A DNA stretch of 64,000 nt. Source: Panulirus ornatus. Lineage: Eukaryota; Arthropoda; Malacostraca; Decapoda; Palinuridae. The translations under genes and the position numbers were made by a program. Numbering within the stretch: the stretch's first letter is position 1; every line of letters begins with the position of its first letter. Where the stretch lies: positions 2,938,501 to 3,002,500 of the forward strand of contig NC_092258.1 in the NCBI RefSeq assembly GCF_036320965.1, in the 5' to 3' direction. Shown here one piece after another: positions 36,421 through 48,727 of the stretch. The notes beneath the pieces are model-generated. The model worked only from the letters and a program-made list of their open reading frames with translations. It had not been told where the DNA came from and searched no databases.

Positions 36421-37865
36421 CGTCCGTAACACTGTTCTACATCGGAGACTTGAAAAGTATCATAACTTTGCCTACTGTACTGAGTTCTTTTGTTATTTAT
36501 CTTGATAGTAATCCAATTACTGTTGTTCATCTGTTGTAACCTTCACTTACCATGTAGACTACCAAAACCTTCATTATGTTGCCCAGACCACATTAACACT
36601 TTTCTCGCTATGTAACCTGTAATGTATTTCAATCAATGAGGGGCCCCCAAGTCCCTGACCCTTTTGTGTGCACTCTGTGTCCTCTTTTTTGCGCCACCGG
36701 CTACAGGGTGGGTAAGAGTGCACAATAAATTAGCCGCAATTGCGGCAAAAATCAAAATCAATCTCGTCACGGAAGGATGCAACATAAACCCTCGTTACTC
36801 ACACACTGGCAGCAGGGATAGCAGACATACCCGCCACTCACACGAAATCCAGAGAGAGACGAGGGGCATCTCTATGTAACGCACATTCCCTCACACACAA
36901 TTCTCCAAGTCTACAACCATGTACACGGAACTTTTCCTCCTTATTCAACCAATACATATTACGTATATCACAGACGAATATACATATGTCATACATATTC
37001 TCCTCGTAACCCAATGTCATATAAAAACCCTGATATTCTCTTTCGCTACAGGGGAGATACACTTCCCCACAGGAAACATCATGGAATTGAGTATCTTAGA
37101 CTTCAGTAAACAGACTGAAAATGTACAGTAACAGACATGTTTCAAAACTGCTATTAACATAGTAATCAAACAGAAGAAACATAAAAGACAGATGTTTCAC
37201 ACCTGACTGTCATGAGGGTTTTTTTGATAAATAATATCGATTTTTTTTCACCTACTATTTGAATGGTTAAGAGAAACTAGTACATTGTGAAGAACTGGCA
37301 GAAAATTCTTAATGATACATAACAACCTATATGTATTTCACAACACTGATTTTGTGAGTATAATGGAGAGGGGACGATAATCTGCTAATCACAGATCATC
37401 CTAGAGGTAAAAAATATTGTATTATCATCAGTCGCCTGTCGTTACCGCCCGTCAAAAATAATTAGTCTTGATATGCATTTTTTTTTTCCATAGTATGGGC
37501 AAAAGAGGAAACTCTGTAATTACCTATTTGCAGTCACTAATTTGTACTGTATGGGGAGGGAAGTCTTACACTCGTGAGGGCCCATCTATCTCTTGAACAG
37601 TCTCTGTTATCATACAGCTTATTGAATCTATGTATGCTGTCTGCATTTCCTCGGTGTGGGTGAAAGAAGCAACGTGTTTGAAAAAACGTAAAGAAGTACC
37701 ACATAGAAGGTTCAAAAGAGGGCAACAACGTTGGTATTAGAATTAAGTGAACTGAATTACAGTGGAAGAGGTAGGGGCTATAAACTTTCCCATCACAGAA
37801 CGGAGAAGAGTAGGGAGTGACTTGATCACAACCTTCAAGTTACTAAACCAGCATTATGATGTCAC

Positions 37866-37866
<1 letters not shown>
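36421..37866. other. Unassigned sequence upstream of the visible zinc-finger exons
   Basis: I searched the minus strand for a C2H2 exon ending in HTG with a phase-1 donor and did not find one. Short frames only. Confidence 0.35.

Positions 37867-37919
<53 letters not shown>
37867..37919. repeat. (AC)n microsatellite
   Basis: About 26 units. Confidence 0.97.
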
Positions 37920-37920
<1 letters not shown>

Positions 37921-38039
37921 AAAACAAGCCACATTACAGAATAATACACAATTCTCCCCCAAACACACTTGAATGTTTTGCACTTCTTGGTAATCACTTC
38001 AGAAGGGAATTGGTTACAGTAACTACCCGTCTGTGTGGA

Positions 38040-38570
38040 GGTTATGACGACTCTTATGTTGAGGTTGTGAGGCGGAGTAAGGTTGGGATGAGGTTTGGGG
38101 TGCGTAAAAGGGGTGGTGGCAGAGTGAGGTGACAGTGGGGATGGAGTGTGTTTGGGTGAGGTTTGATGTGGGTAGGGTAATGGGGTGGAGTGAGGTTGGG
38201 TAAGAAGGTGAAGAATATGGTTGTTACTGTTGAAAGACTAAATTAAGGTTTAGTGACATGATTAACGGAGGATGATATGAGGTTAAAGGTGGAGGTCAAG
38301 AGGAGGTTTGAGGTTGAATGCTCAAGGAGAGGTTGTGGGTTTAGGATGAGGTTGCAGGGTGATGGGTTTGGGTTAAGTGACCAAAGTTTGGCTGCAGAGT
38401 GACGGGTCTGGATTAGGTTTTCAGAGTGAGGATGCAAGACGATGGGTTACGGTTAGGTGTTCAGGGTAAGGTGGCAGGGTATGGGGTAGAGCAAGGTATT
38501 CACGGTTAGGTTGCCGGGTGATGGGCTGGCGTTTGCTGTTCACAGTGAGGTTGCAGAGTGTTGGTTGGGT
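38040..38570 (+). repeat. Degenerate ~40-bp G-rich repeat
   Basis: GAGGTTGCAGGGTGATGGGT-type phrases followed by TTAGGT/TTCAGG recur about ten times with high divergence. Confidence 0.6.
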
Positions 38571-39714
38571 AAGCCAATGACTTTCACTGGTGGGTACCAT
38601 ACTCCCTTGTTGGTACGCAATGAAGTTGCACGACGCCAAAGGCAAGCTGCGTTTCCCGGAGTCAAAGTGGGCTGGAGGTGTGTGCGTAAGTTTGCCTGCG
38701 TATGTTTGTATGTGTGTGCGTAGAGGGGCGGCCGGGGAAGGAGAAGATGCAGGATGGTAAGGGTGGCCAATGAATAAGGGCCACCCAACCTCCCTCAAAG
38801 GGCCACCCCGAGACCTCAGAGAGGTCACAATCAGGGCTGGGGTACGGTGGCCATCTTCAAGACCACAAGCTGCAGCTCAACTAAGAGGAAAATGGCCGAA
38901 TAAAGAACAAACTCGGCGACTCAAAAAATCGGATGTATTTTCTGATAAATGACAAGTGCTTGAAATTTCCTCCGCTGGTAGAGCTTCCCAGGGAGCAAAG
39001 ATGTTGAAGCCAGTTACCCACCAAGAGCCCCATTTTACCCCAGTATCTCGGCCCTGCCGGTTGCTACGATATCTTAAAAAGACCTCCTGCTAAACATTGC
39101 TTATAAAAACTCTGTGGTTTGCTTTCCCGGAAAAAAAAAGACCGATTTAATCACCAACGTGCTTAAGGAGGCAACTTTCCCGCACGGGGCGATGGGCGAG
39201 GAGGTCAGCGATTGGCTGAAAGTACGGAGGGAGGAGCCAATCATAGAAGCGTAAGTGGAAGAAGGCGGGAAAACTTTCAGACTTGTCCTGCCATCTGGCG
39301 GTATGCACGAGCAATTTTGAGGGCGCGCATTCTGTCTTACACGACTAAAGACGCACGCTTTCATAATCGCCTAACGTAACTCCCGTTTAGACGAGCTGAG
39401 AAAAGAGATTTTCTCAAGATAGAACACGAGCAGCTCCGCTGTTTCCCCGGTATTGATTTTGAGCGAAAAGGGGAACCGCAGAGACAGAGGTACGAGAGAA
39501 AAACATTAAAGAAGTGGAAGGAACTTGTGAGACAATCAACGCAAGGCTTCGGAGGCCAACCATTCTTGTGCGGCGGCGGAGACACGGCAGCGTCTTCTCC
39601 TCCTCCTCCTCTTCCTCCGACTTCCTACAGAAATAGACTTCCGGATGAAGTTCTCATTCATTACGATAGTTGAAACTTTACCAAGTTCCTAGTCAGTGGA
39701 TGATACTGGCCATG

Positions 39715-39716
<2 letters not shown>
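38571..39716. other. Unassigned sequence
   Basis: Overlapping frames on both strands (up to 135 codons), none recognised. It is moderately CpG-rich at 39180-39330 and 39540-39600. Confidence 0.3.

Positions 39717-39745
<29 letters not shown>
39715..39745. repeat. (AC)n microsatellite
   Basis: About 15 units. Confidence 0.95.
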
Positions 39746-39749
<4 letters not shown>

Positions 39750-39934
39750 CCATTACGCATTCCTTGAGCAGGGGGTGGCAGGGCAGGCCGGGGGAGTTGG
39801 TAGCACTGAGAGAGGAAAGGGGGGAGGAAAGGGGGGAGGGGCATTTGCGTGTCTCAGCACAGCTGGACGCTCATATTCTGGTTATATAATGAAAATATCA
39901 TTACGTCTACGAACGCCATGACTAAATCAAATTT

Positions 39935-40390
39935 TCTGAGCAAGATGGGACGATCTATTAAGCAAGATGGGACGATCTTTTGAGCAAGATGCGACGACCC
40001 TTGAGCAAGACGGGGCGATTTTTGAGGCAAGTACGACCTCTTGGCACGATGGGAAGGTCTTCTGGGCAAGTACCCTTGATCGCGATGGTATGGTCTTTGA
40101 GGAACAGCACGACCCTTGAGCAAGATAGCAAGACCTTTGAACACTATGCTACGACCCTTCAGCATAATGGAACGACCTCTGAGCACGACGGTATGATCCC
40201 TGGGCACGACGGTACAACGCCTGCGTATGATGGTTTAGTCTTTGACCTGACTCTTAAAGGCCAGGTCAAAGATCGGGCCACTATACCCAAAGGATCGCAC
40301 TGTCGTCTTCAAGGGTCGTACCGTCGTGTACGAGGATCGCACAGTCGCGACCATGGGTCGTACCGTCGCGCTCAAGGGGTTATACATACA
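39935..40390 (+). repeat. Inverted minisatellite family, copy 3 (most complete architecture)
   Basis: Left arm (39935-40235): about 14 diverged units such as GACCCTTGAGCAAGACGGGG and CTGAGCACGACGGTATGATC. Centre (about 40238-40282): TTTGACCTGACTCTTAAAGG followed by CCAGGTCAAAG, a near palindrome, then GGGCCACTATACCCAAAGG. Right arm (40283-40390): units in the opposite sense, CTTCAAGGGTCGTACCGTCG and relatives. No coding function; a 294-codon frame crossing it is a repeat artefact. Confidence 0.8.
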
Positions 40391-40451
40391 CAAAAATTCT
40401 GGATACTGTGGTACAGTCGTCAGTCGTCCACTACCACTCCCAACCACCCTA

Positions 40452-40690
40452 GTTTCCAGTCGTCCACCACACTACCACCACCACCATCGCCCAGGTTTCC
40501 GGTCTTCTACCACACCACCACCACCACCATCGCCCAGGTTTCCGGTCTTCTACCACACCACCACCACCACCATCGCCCAGGTTTCCGGTCTTCTACCACA
40601 CCACCACCACCACCATCGCCCAGGTTTCCGGTCTTCTACCACACCACCACCACCACCATCGCCCAGGTTTCCAGTCGTCTACATCACGTC
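40452..40690 (+). repeat. 43-bp minisatellite, ~5 copies
   Basis: TTTCCGGTCTTCTACCACAC followed by (CAC)n and CATCGCCCAGG recurs every 43 bp (starts at 40453, 40496, 40539 and so on). Because 43 is not a multiple of three, the translated frame changes at each copy, which argues against coding. Confidence 0.95.
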
Positions 40691-41023
40691 CAAATGGAAC
40701 CCCTTCTGGAACTCTGGCCCTGCACAACACGGGCTCATAACACGGGCTCACAACCCTCGATCTCGATCCAAGAGGATATTAACTTCCCCCCCCACCCCCT
40801 TCCTCCTCCTTCTCCTCCCAGTCGCCACTCAATTACCACTTGCACGTTAAAAAGGGAGGTGTAACTCCAGTGTTCAAGGGCCACACATGTGTTGCAACTT
40901 GGTGCAATTCTTCCGTCGGGGCGAAAAAAAACTGAGCAAGGCAAGTGGAGAGGTCAACACTTGTTTACGCGTAAGATAACAAGCGAGGAGAAGACCCAGG
41001 CCGGCCGAGGACCAGGGCAGACA

Positions 41024-41025
<2 letters not shown>

Positions 41026-41097
<72 letters not shown>
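41026..41097. repeat. (AT)n microsatellite
   Basis: About 35 units. Confidence 0.98.
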
Positions 41098-41099
<2 letters not shown>

Positions 41100-41307
41100 A
41101 GAATGTTTACAGCTTTAAATTAGTTTATTTCCCTATGAGGTATATGAGGCCAAGACACAACAGAAAAAAATATATTAAGATACGAATATATTTTCTTGGA
41201 CGTATTTTTATGGACTGATGAAAATCAGGGAATCACAGGATATTTTTGGGGAGAAAGAAGGAGAGAGAGAGAAAGTCGCGTCTAAGGTTATGTTTATAGT
41301 TTCCTAC

Positions 41308-41311
<4 letters not shown>

Positions 41312-41365
<54 letters not shown>
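41312..41365. repeat. (AC)n microsatellite
   Basis: About 27 units. Confidence 0.98.
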
Positions 41366-41367
<2 letters not shown>

Positions 41368-41674
41368 ACCTAACCTTGGCAATGCCAGACAATCGGGTCG
41401 ACCGAGGCTGAATCGCTACCTCATTACATCGATCGATGGCGCAAGCTCTAGTTGAGGAGGCAGTTCGGTACGTCGTAATAAAGTGAGTGAGACGACCTCA
41501 CAGTCTGTGGTCGTGGTGGTCTGTAACGGAAGGTCGTTGGCGAGTGAGGTCGTCGGTGACCAGCTTTAAACTGCGCCTGTTTACGGTGAGCATGGTAGTC
41601 TGTGAGTAAGGCAGTTTATTACCAACAGGTTTGATAAAGGCCAGTTGTTATCAAGCCCCCACTGAGGGGGGGGG

Positions 41675-41930
41675 GGGGGTCGTACCCTCGTGTTAAAGGA
41701 CTTAAACTGTCGTGTTTCGAGCGGTCGTACTGTCGTGTTCTAGGGTGGTCGTGTCGAAATGATCTAAAGAATCGTACTGTCGTTTTTCAAGGGGGTCGTA
41801 TCGTCGTGTCAGGGTACCGTCGTGCGGACGTGGTCGAGGGAACTGAACCCTCGCGTCCATCCCGGGGGGAGGAGGGGGGATGGGTCGTCTTGCCGTCGTG
41901 TCCCCTCCCTCACAAGGGGTCGTCGTGTTG
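41675..41930 (+). repeat. Inverted minisatellite family, copy 4 (one orientation only)
   Basis: Units in the GTCGTACCGTCGTGTTCAAG sense, about eight diverged copies. No left arm or centre is visible. Confidence 0.7.
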
Positions 41931-42045
41931 ATGGCTGGCTGACTGGTGGCGTTCTACTCTCAAATCTCACACCACAAGGAGGAACGCGTTCGACCCAACG
42001 ATTTTACGAGCGCTCAAATCGTGGGGCACGAGATTATAAAAGGAA

Positions 42046-42050
<5 letters not shown>

Positions 42051-42128
<78 letters not shown>
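42051..42128. repeat. (AG)n microsatellite
   Basis: About 39 units. Confidence 0.98.
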
Positions 42129-42132
<4 letters not shown>

Positions 42133-42335
42133 TATTAATCTTACACATAAATGACATAATCAGTCAGGATGAAATAAAGGGTCACGGCCCATAAAAAACT
42201 ACCGAAAGGGGAACGGCAACCTATCTGCAACATTGCAATATGCAAATGAGCTTGGGTGGGGGGTAGGGAAGGGGGGGAACGAGAGGAGGCCGGCCAAGCC
42301 AACCCAGACACATTAAGAGACTCCAGATAATGGGC

Positions 42336-42338
<3 letters not shown>

Positions 42339-42417
<79 letters not shown>
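42339..42417. repeat. (AG)n microsatellite
   Basis: About 39 units, about 210 bp from the previous one. Confidence 0.98.
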
Positions 42418-42420
<3 letters not shown>

Positions 42421-42779
42421 TCCCATATACCAGCATCGTAGACCAGAAGACAACGTGAGTATGGAACGCGATATAAATTCAACTTTTCACCGAGGAATAT
42501 ACTTTACCAGCGGCCCAGATGATCGGAAAAGACGACTTAATTTGGCATGCACGGTAGAGAGCCAGGGACCTGTTATTAAACAATTTCCTAACTCAATTTC
42601 AATTTACACAAGTTCTATATACTCCACGTATTGAGAACTGGCAAATGTTTTTACCATCTCCGCTTGGAATACACAATGGCGCATCGGGGATAATGTTTTT
42701 TCATTTCATGTTATTTCTTTTTTTCTTGGGGGGGGACCCAAAGCTTATTTCAGTTATGTAGAGAACCAGAGACCAAATG

Positions 42780-43060
42780 CTTGGTATCACGAAGGCACCG
42801 CGTGTTCTCCAGAGAGACTAAGTGTCTCTTAAGAACCAACACCCGCAGAACGTCAGCTCAAAGAACCATCGGCCGCAAGAAAAAGGTTTATACCCAAAGA
42901 CTGATCGTCTGTAGCAATCAGACGCCGAAAAGTTCAACCCAAAGACTAATCGTCCATAACAATCAGAAGTCGGAAAAGGTCATCACCTCAAAGACTAACA
43001 GACTCTTACAGAATAGAGTCAGGAGCCGAGAAGGTTGGCTTAAAAGACACCAATTGTGAA
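42780..43060 (+). repeat. Degenerate ~35-40-bp repeat
   Basis: ACCCAAAGACTAATCGTC and CAATCAGAAGTCGGAAAAG-type phrases recur about six times. Confidence 0.55.
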
Positions 43061-43173
43061 AGAGACCAAAGAAGTGACGAATTTTGCGAGACGAGCACAC
43101 AGTCTAAACTTCTGACACTTAAAAAAGAAAGAGGTGAGGATTCTGTCGTTCGACACACGGACCGAACACACGT

Positions 43174-43175
<2 letters not shown>

Positions 43176-43251
<76 letters not shown>
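43176..43251. repeat. (AG)n microsatellite
   Basis: About 37 units. Confidence 0.98.
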
Positions 43252-43252
<1 letters not shown>

Positions 43253-43389
43253 GCATTCTTCGGGAGATGGTTGTTGTTGTTGTTGCATGTTTTAGCGTTA
43301 TGTGATGTCTTTGTGTTGGTGGCGCAGGGAGGGGCTGGGAATCGCGGAGCCCCCCTCGTCCTAGACTGTTAAGTCCCCTCGATGGGGTA

Positions 43390-44001
43390 TGCCAGGAATG
43401 CCTCCAACCAAGGTACAGATGTGAGCTCCATTCCTCGCTCTTACACGCTCCGTTCCTCCTCCTCTTCCTCCCTCCACCTCGCCCACCTGACGTCATGCTC
43501 CACTTCCCCTCCACCGGTCATGTGGCAAAATGCTATTCCTTTTCCATTCGGGTGGAGTCCCTCCACCATCCACTTTCCCTCCATTTGCATTTCCATCAAT
43601 CACTCTCCCTTTCCTTTAAGAGTCTCCTCTAAAACACTGCCTCTTACTCTACCACCTTCTTCTCTCTCCCTCTCACCAACCCTACCTCTCTTCCTCTCCT
43701 CCCTCATCAGTCTGTTCTTCCGTGGCCTCTCTTTCCCGGCACTGTCCTCACCTTTCCATTCTTCGCAACGCATCCACAAGGGCGTCGCTCAAGTCTTTAT
43801 CAACAGCATTTTAGTCTGGTTGCTGTATCTTTGTGTGTTCTTCCTCCCTTTCCATTTATCACCAGCCCCTTGCCGTCCCCGTGCGACGCTGCTGTATCCT
43901 GCTATACATCATACACTATCACATCTTTCATTCCTCTGTTGTATTTTCTCCAACTGGTCGCTCGCTACGTCTCCCCCATTCCCTGTTATACAACCCTCCC
44001 T

Positions 44002-44032
<31 letters not shown>

Positions 44033-44092
44033 CTTTCCCCTTGGCACCCTCCCTTCTTCCCCTATTACAAGCCCCCTGTTGGTGTAAACTCC
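43390..44092. other. Pyrimidine-rich stretch, no supported gene
   Basis: Mostly C/T-rich plus strand. It gives a 279-codon Ser/Leu/Pro-rich plus frame (43382-44221) that runs into (CT)n and has no domain, so I do not call it coding. Confidence 0.5.
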
Positions 44093-44102
44093 CTCTCTCT
44101 CT

Positions 44103-44169
<67 letters not shown>

Positions 44170-44218
44170 TCTCTCTCTCTCTCTCCATGACTACCTCGAA
44201 GGGATCGTAAGGTTTGTG

Positions 44219-44279
<61 letters not shown>
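44093..44279. repeat. (CT)n microsatellite block, two tracts
   Basis: 44093-44186 with two small interruptions, and 44223-44279, separated by about 36 bp of unique sequence. Confidence 0.96.
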
Positions 44280-44282
<3 letters not shown>

Positions 44283-44569
44283 TTTTCTCACTCTCACCTT
44301 AATGGGACAGTCTTTGCAAGCTTGCCCTTCCATCCCTGGACCATCCCATAACCATCCCAAGACACTGTCATGAAGATTCCCTCTCACTTAAAGATTCACT
44401 GTCTGCTCACAGGAATTACATCGTGTTCCTTCATTCACTATTCCCAACAGATATGCTTTCCTTTAACAATATTCTAATTTTCACTTTTTCCTGGTAAAAG
44501 ATGATCGATCGCACCCCGTTCTCTGAAAATGTAGCTCGTAAGGCTAGTATTGACAGATGGCAGAAGTAA

Positions 44570-44680
44570 CACAAGTAGTGGTAGTTGTAGTAACTATAGT
44601 AGCAGTGGTGGTGTTAGTAGTAGTAGTAGTAATAGTAGTAGTAGTAGTAGTAGTAAGCTATCAATAGTAGTAGTAAGCTA
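44570..44680. repeat. (TAG)n interrupted trinucleotide array
   Basis: AGTAGT-type units, cleanest at 44616-44655. Confidence 0.9.
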
Positions 44681-45214
44681 TATACGACCACTTCCTGACA
44701 CTTTAGCTGGTAAGGTATACACGACCCTTCTCTAAATGAAAGCTAACTTTTCCTCCTCAGCTAAACCAAAATCCCTCACAGCATTAGAAGATGCCAGATC
44801 AAAAATCTACATCAAATTCAAAGTCGTCAGTGATCTCTTGTTACACCGAGGGCATTACCGGCTCAAAAGTTACAGGTCAAATACCAGAATAAGAAAAAAA
44901 TATTAGAAAAGTAATACCTTCTCTGAAATATTATAATAATACTTTTTTCTGAAGTGTAACTTTTTTTCTGTACCGAGATTTCAATAACTGTGTTAATAAC
45001 AGGTTTTTACAGATGGGCTTATAATTGTTCCTTTAATTGGGACTTAATTGGCAAGAGCTGTCTTCTTTTTTTTTTGTAAATGTGTCTTTATTACAAACTA
45101 CCAGTTATGTGTTTTCTTAAAATAGGGAGCTTCTCTGCAGGATTCACTTTGAATACGGTTTTGTATCCTTGGGTCACCAATTTTTAGGAAGCCTTTTTAA
45201 CCTTCGAGGAACTA
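44681..45214. other. Unassigned AT-rich sequence
   Basis: No gene or repeat supported. Confidence 0.4.
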
Positions 45215-45500
45215 CGAATTATCAGAGAACTACAACCTTTGAGGATCAGGTGGTCATGTGTGAGGCCAAGGACGTCATACTCAAAGGTCGTACAGTTCAA
45301 GGGGTCGCAATGTCGCGCTAAAGGAGGTCGTAACACCGTGTTCGAGGGACTGTTCTGTCGTGTTCCAAGGGTCGTACCGTCGCATTCCAAGGTTAGCACC
45401 ATCATGTTCATCAAACGCGTAGCTCCATCATCCTACCAGAAAAAAAAAAAAGTCGTCGACCACCATGTACATGGAGGTCGTGCCGTCGTCGTCCTCAAGG
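45215..45500 (+). repeat. Inverted minisatellite family, copy 5
   Basis: A possible short left arm (AACTACAACCTTTGAGGATC) and centre-like TGAGGCCAAGGACGTCATAC precede about eight units in the GGTCGTACCGTCGCATTCCA sense. Confidence 0.65.
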
Positions 45501-45703
45501 GATGGGAGAGGAAGGGGAGGTGATGGGAGGGGAGGTGGGGGAGGGGACCTTAACACAATCAAGCGGCGGCCTCTGTTGCAAGACGGGCCGGCCCCTTTAT
45601 GTTGCAAATGTATGGCATTGTTGCAGGCGGTGGGGTAGGCATAGGGAACGTCAGTGCCCATAATTCACAGGTCCCCACCCGTCCCTAACGGACCCCAGGC
45701 CTT

Positions 45704-45916
<213 letters not shown>

Positions 45917-46059
45917 TTGCATTTGAGGTTCTCAAGAAAGGGCATGACAGAGTTGTCGATTAGTCAGTCATTCAGGTTTTTTACTATATGTACGGCTCAA
46001 GGTGAGGTGTCTGTGGATTGTCGGAATGCCTGTATAATGCTATCGTAGTAAGACAAGGG

Positions 46060-47299
46060 GCCAAAAAAGAAAAAAAAGGGAATATTCGTATTACAGAGGG
46101 ATGGGTCTCCTGAGTGTACCAGGAACATGGTATGGGAGAGCGGTGAGTGAGAAGATGGTGGTATCCACAGAACACCAGACTGTGGAGGAGCAACGTGGCT
46201 TTAGGCATGGCGGAGGAGGATGTGTGGACCAGGTGTCTGCTATGAACAATTTGTGCAGGAAATACTAAAGAGGAAAGAAGGTTCCGTATGTGGCAAATGT
46301 GGATCTGGAGATGCCTTATGATATCGGTGGCAGAGATGACCTTGTGGAAGATGCTTACGAATAGAGGTGTGGAAGGAAAACTAAAAAGCAGCGAAATTTT
46401 TATTTTATGAAAGTAAAGCGTGTGTGCGAGTAGGAAGGGAGGAGGGTCAGTGGTTCCAGGTGAGGGTAAGGCTGCGTTAAAGACGTGTGATGTTACCATG
46501 GCAGTTTAATCTGTTTTTAGATGAGTTGGTGAGGGAAGTGAATGTACGGGTCTTGGATAGAGGGCTGGTCTACAGTATGCCGGTGGTGGGGGTGTTTTGG
46601 GAGGCAAGTCAGCTGCTGTTTGCGGATGACACTGCCTTGGTGACAGGCTTAAGCGAGGAACTGCTGAAGCTGTTGTCTGTGTATGGAAAGATGCGTGAAA
46701 GAAGGAGGTTAAGAATTCATGCGAACAAAAGCAAAGTTATGAGGTTTAACATGGGACAGAGACAATTGGTTTGTGTGTGTCTGAGTGGAGAAAACCAGGA
46801 CGTTTTAGATGCCTTGGAGTGGACATGACATATGAAGTGAATCGTAGGATGTGGCAGTAAGCTGAGTATGACTGAGAGAGGTGAACTGGGTGTGCTGAAG
46901 TTGTTCAAGCATATGAAGAGGATAGGTGAAGAGGAGCTGAATATAAGGATGTATGCCTCAAAAGTCGACGGAGCAAGGGATTAGAGGAGACTGAGAATAT
47001 GAAAGGATGGAGCGAAAAAAAGCTTTGAATCAAAAGCCTTGAGCATGTAGAAGAGTGAGAGGCATGTAAGGAACAGAGCGAATTAGAGCAATGTGGTACG
47101 CAGGGGGCGACGTACTGCCAAATGGCTGAACTAGGGCATATGAAGCGGTCGGGGCAAACCACAGAAAGGTCTGTTTGGCTGTGGCTATGAGGCTCTGGTT
47201 TCGGTACATTATACATGACATTTATAAAGTAGATGTGAGCAAATGAGGTAGTTTCCTCGTGTTTCTGTTGCTATCTCTTTACAGGGTAACGGCGAACAA

Positions 47300-47302
<3 letters not shown>
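46060..47302 (+). mobile_element. Degenerate non-LTR retrotransposon, better preserved copy
   Basis: Fragments in order: YRGMGLLSVPGTWYGRAVSE, EEQRGFRHGGGCVDQVSAM, a decayed DLEMPYD aspartate region, LFLDELVREVNVRVL, and the intact catalytic QLLFADDTALVTG (about 46610-46645). RLRIHANKSKVMRFNMG follows, then a decayed C-terminus. Several stops and frameshifts make it inactive; the longest open piece is 46487-46828. The 3' non-coding tail (GAGGCTCTGGTTTCGGTACA, then GCTATCTC...GCGAACAAGTGTATA) matches the relic at 0.35-2.05 kb and ends directly at an (AT)n tract. Confidence 0.85.

Positions 47303-47365
<63 letters not shown>
47302..47365. repeat. (AT)n microsatellite at a LINE 3' end
   Basis: About 31 units starting exactly where the LINE tail ends. 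Confidence 0.97.
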
Positions 47366-47368
<3 letters not shown>

Positions 47369-47659
47369 TAATGTGGTGATGTTGAAGGTGTTGGAAAAGA
47401 GAGAGAGATGTGGTTGTGTGGAGAGAAGAGAATGGAGGAAGGTATGGGAGAACGGCGTGGAGGTTCAAGCAAGGCAAGAAAGTCTAAGAGGTCAATAAAA
47501 TGCCGGAATGTAGTGTTAAACACCCGGGCAATACCCGGGGGACAAGATCACCTGCAGGAGGAGGAAGACCTCCTTCAGGTACGGGAATAAAACATGTTAC
47601 AAGTGTCTGGTTGAAGCCGATAAATATATGATGGTGCAGGAGGGACAGGCTGTGGAAGG

Positions 47660-47835
47660 GGGTGCGCCCTGGGGGCTGGTGTTCCGGGGGCTGCGGTCCA
47701 AGGGACTGATGTCTTGGGTGCTGAGGTCCTGGGAGCTGAGGTCATGGAGGCTGGTTTCTATGGGGGCTGGTGTTCCGTGGCCTAATGTCATGGGGGGGGG
47801 GGGGAGGTCTGGTGTTTCGGGGGCTGATGAAGGGA
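47660..47835 (+). repeat. ~20-bp G-rich repeat
   Basis: GCTGAGGTCCTGGGAGCTGA-type units, about eight copies, ending in a G-run (47792-47804). Three copies of CCTCCTCCAACACCCC follow near 47857-47893. Confidence 0.75.
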
Positions 47836-47893
47836 CCTGGGCCTTAACCCCCTCCCCTCCTCCAACACCCCCTCCTCCAACACCCCCTCCTCC

Positions 47894-48479
47894 GGCGTTT
47901 ACTTGGGACTCTCACTAATTTGCATATAAAACACAAGTTGGCGGGCATCAGCCAGCATCAAAAGAGATTCTCTTTAAATTGGATAATTAATGTCTTAATG
48001 TCCAATCGTCAATTTAGGGAAACACTTATTATTATGCAGCTCTCTGGCAAACGCATCTTGGGCTCTATGTCCACCCGGACGATAAGGCGAGACTCCCTTC
48101 CACCTCAACGCCCGATAGCCTTCACACGAACTCTGGGAGAATGAACCCTGCGAGGGGATGCCGTAAGGTTTGTATTCCCTACCCTCACTAATACTCGAGA
48201 GCTGCTGGAGGGCTACATGTTCGCAGCGATACTGCAAAGACATAGCAATTTCGTCTAAGGTGACGAAGAAGTGATTATCATCTGAATGCACAAAGCACTG
48301 TTTCGCCCCTCCCTCACGGAAAGAAGACGAGAAAATGGCGGTGTTTGTAATACTGCACGACATATCTGGCTGGAAATCTATGGTCATTCTACACTAGGCC
48401 GGAGGCAGAACAATAGAACATGTATCTCTTAATAAAAAAAGAAACAGAGAGTAATTCAAAGGCATTTTCTCTTAAGATT
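47894..48479. other. Unassigned sequence
   Basis: A 130-codon minus frame (47995-48387) is not recognised. I could not define exon borders for it. Confidence 0.3.
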
Positions 48480-48727
48480 TTTTGAGGAAAGAATCGAAGA
48501 ATCTTGGAGACAGAATCCAAGAATTTTTTTTGGGGGGGGATGGAATCTAAGAATCTTGAGGATAGAGTCCAAAAGATTCTTCAGGACAGAATCTAAAAAT
48601 CTTAGAAACTGGATCCAAGAATTTTTTGGGACGAAATCCAGGGATCTTAGGGAGAGAATCCATGAATCATGGGGAGAGAATCCATGAATCATGGGGAGAG
48701 AATCCATGAATCATGGGGAGAGAATCA
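48480..48727 (+). repeat. ~21-bp repeat
   Basis: Three identical GGGGAGAGAATCCATGAATC units at 48655-48727 extend a more diverged AGAATCCAAGAATCTT series. Confidence 0.85.

Noticed and set aside
35556..36530. Single 324-codon zinc-finger ORF
   Set aside because: Only 36121-35937 is exon. The rest is intron on both sides, including (AT)n and (AC)n translation.
39980..40864. 294-codon frame
   Set aside because: It crosses the inverted minisatellite and the 43-bp repeat, and its residues follow those repeats.
41408..41440. Another LINE 3' end (TCGCTACCTCATTACATC)
   Set aside because: Only about ten bases match and the GACAGCGACAAAG part is missing.
43382..44221. 279-codon Ser/Leu/Pro-rich frame
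   Set aside because: Pyrimidine-rich DNA running into (CT)n, with no domain, splice sites or codon signal.
47995..48387. 130-codon minus frame as a gene
   Set aside because: Reads like ordinary sequence but has no recognised motif, and I could not define exon borders.
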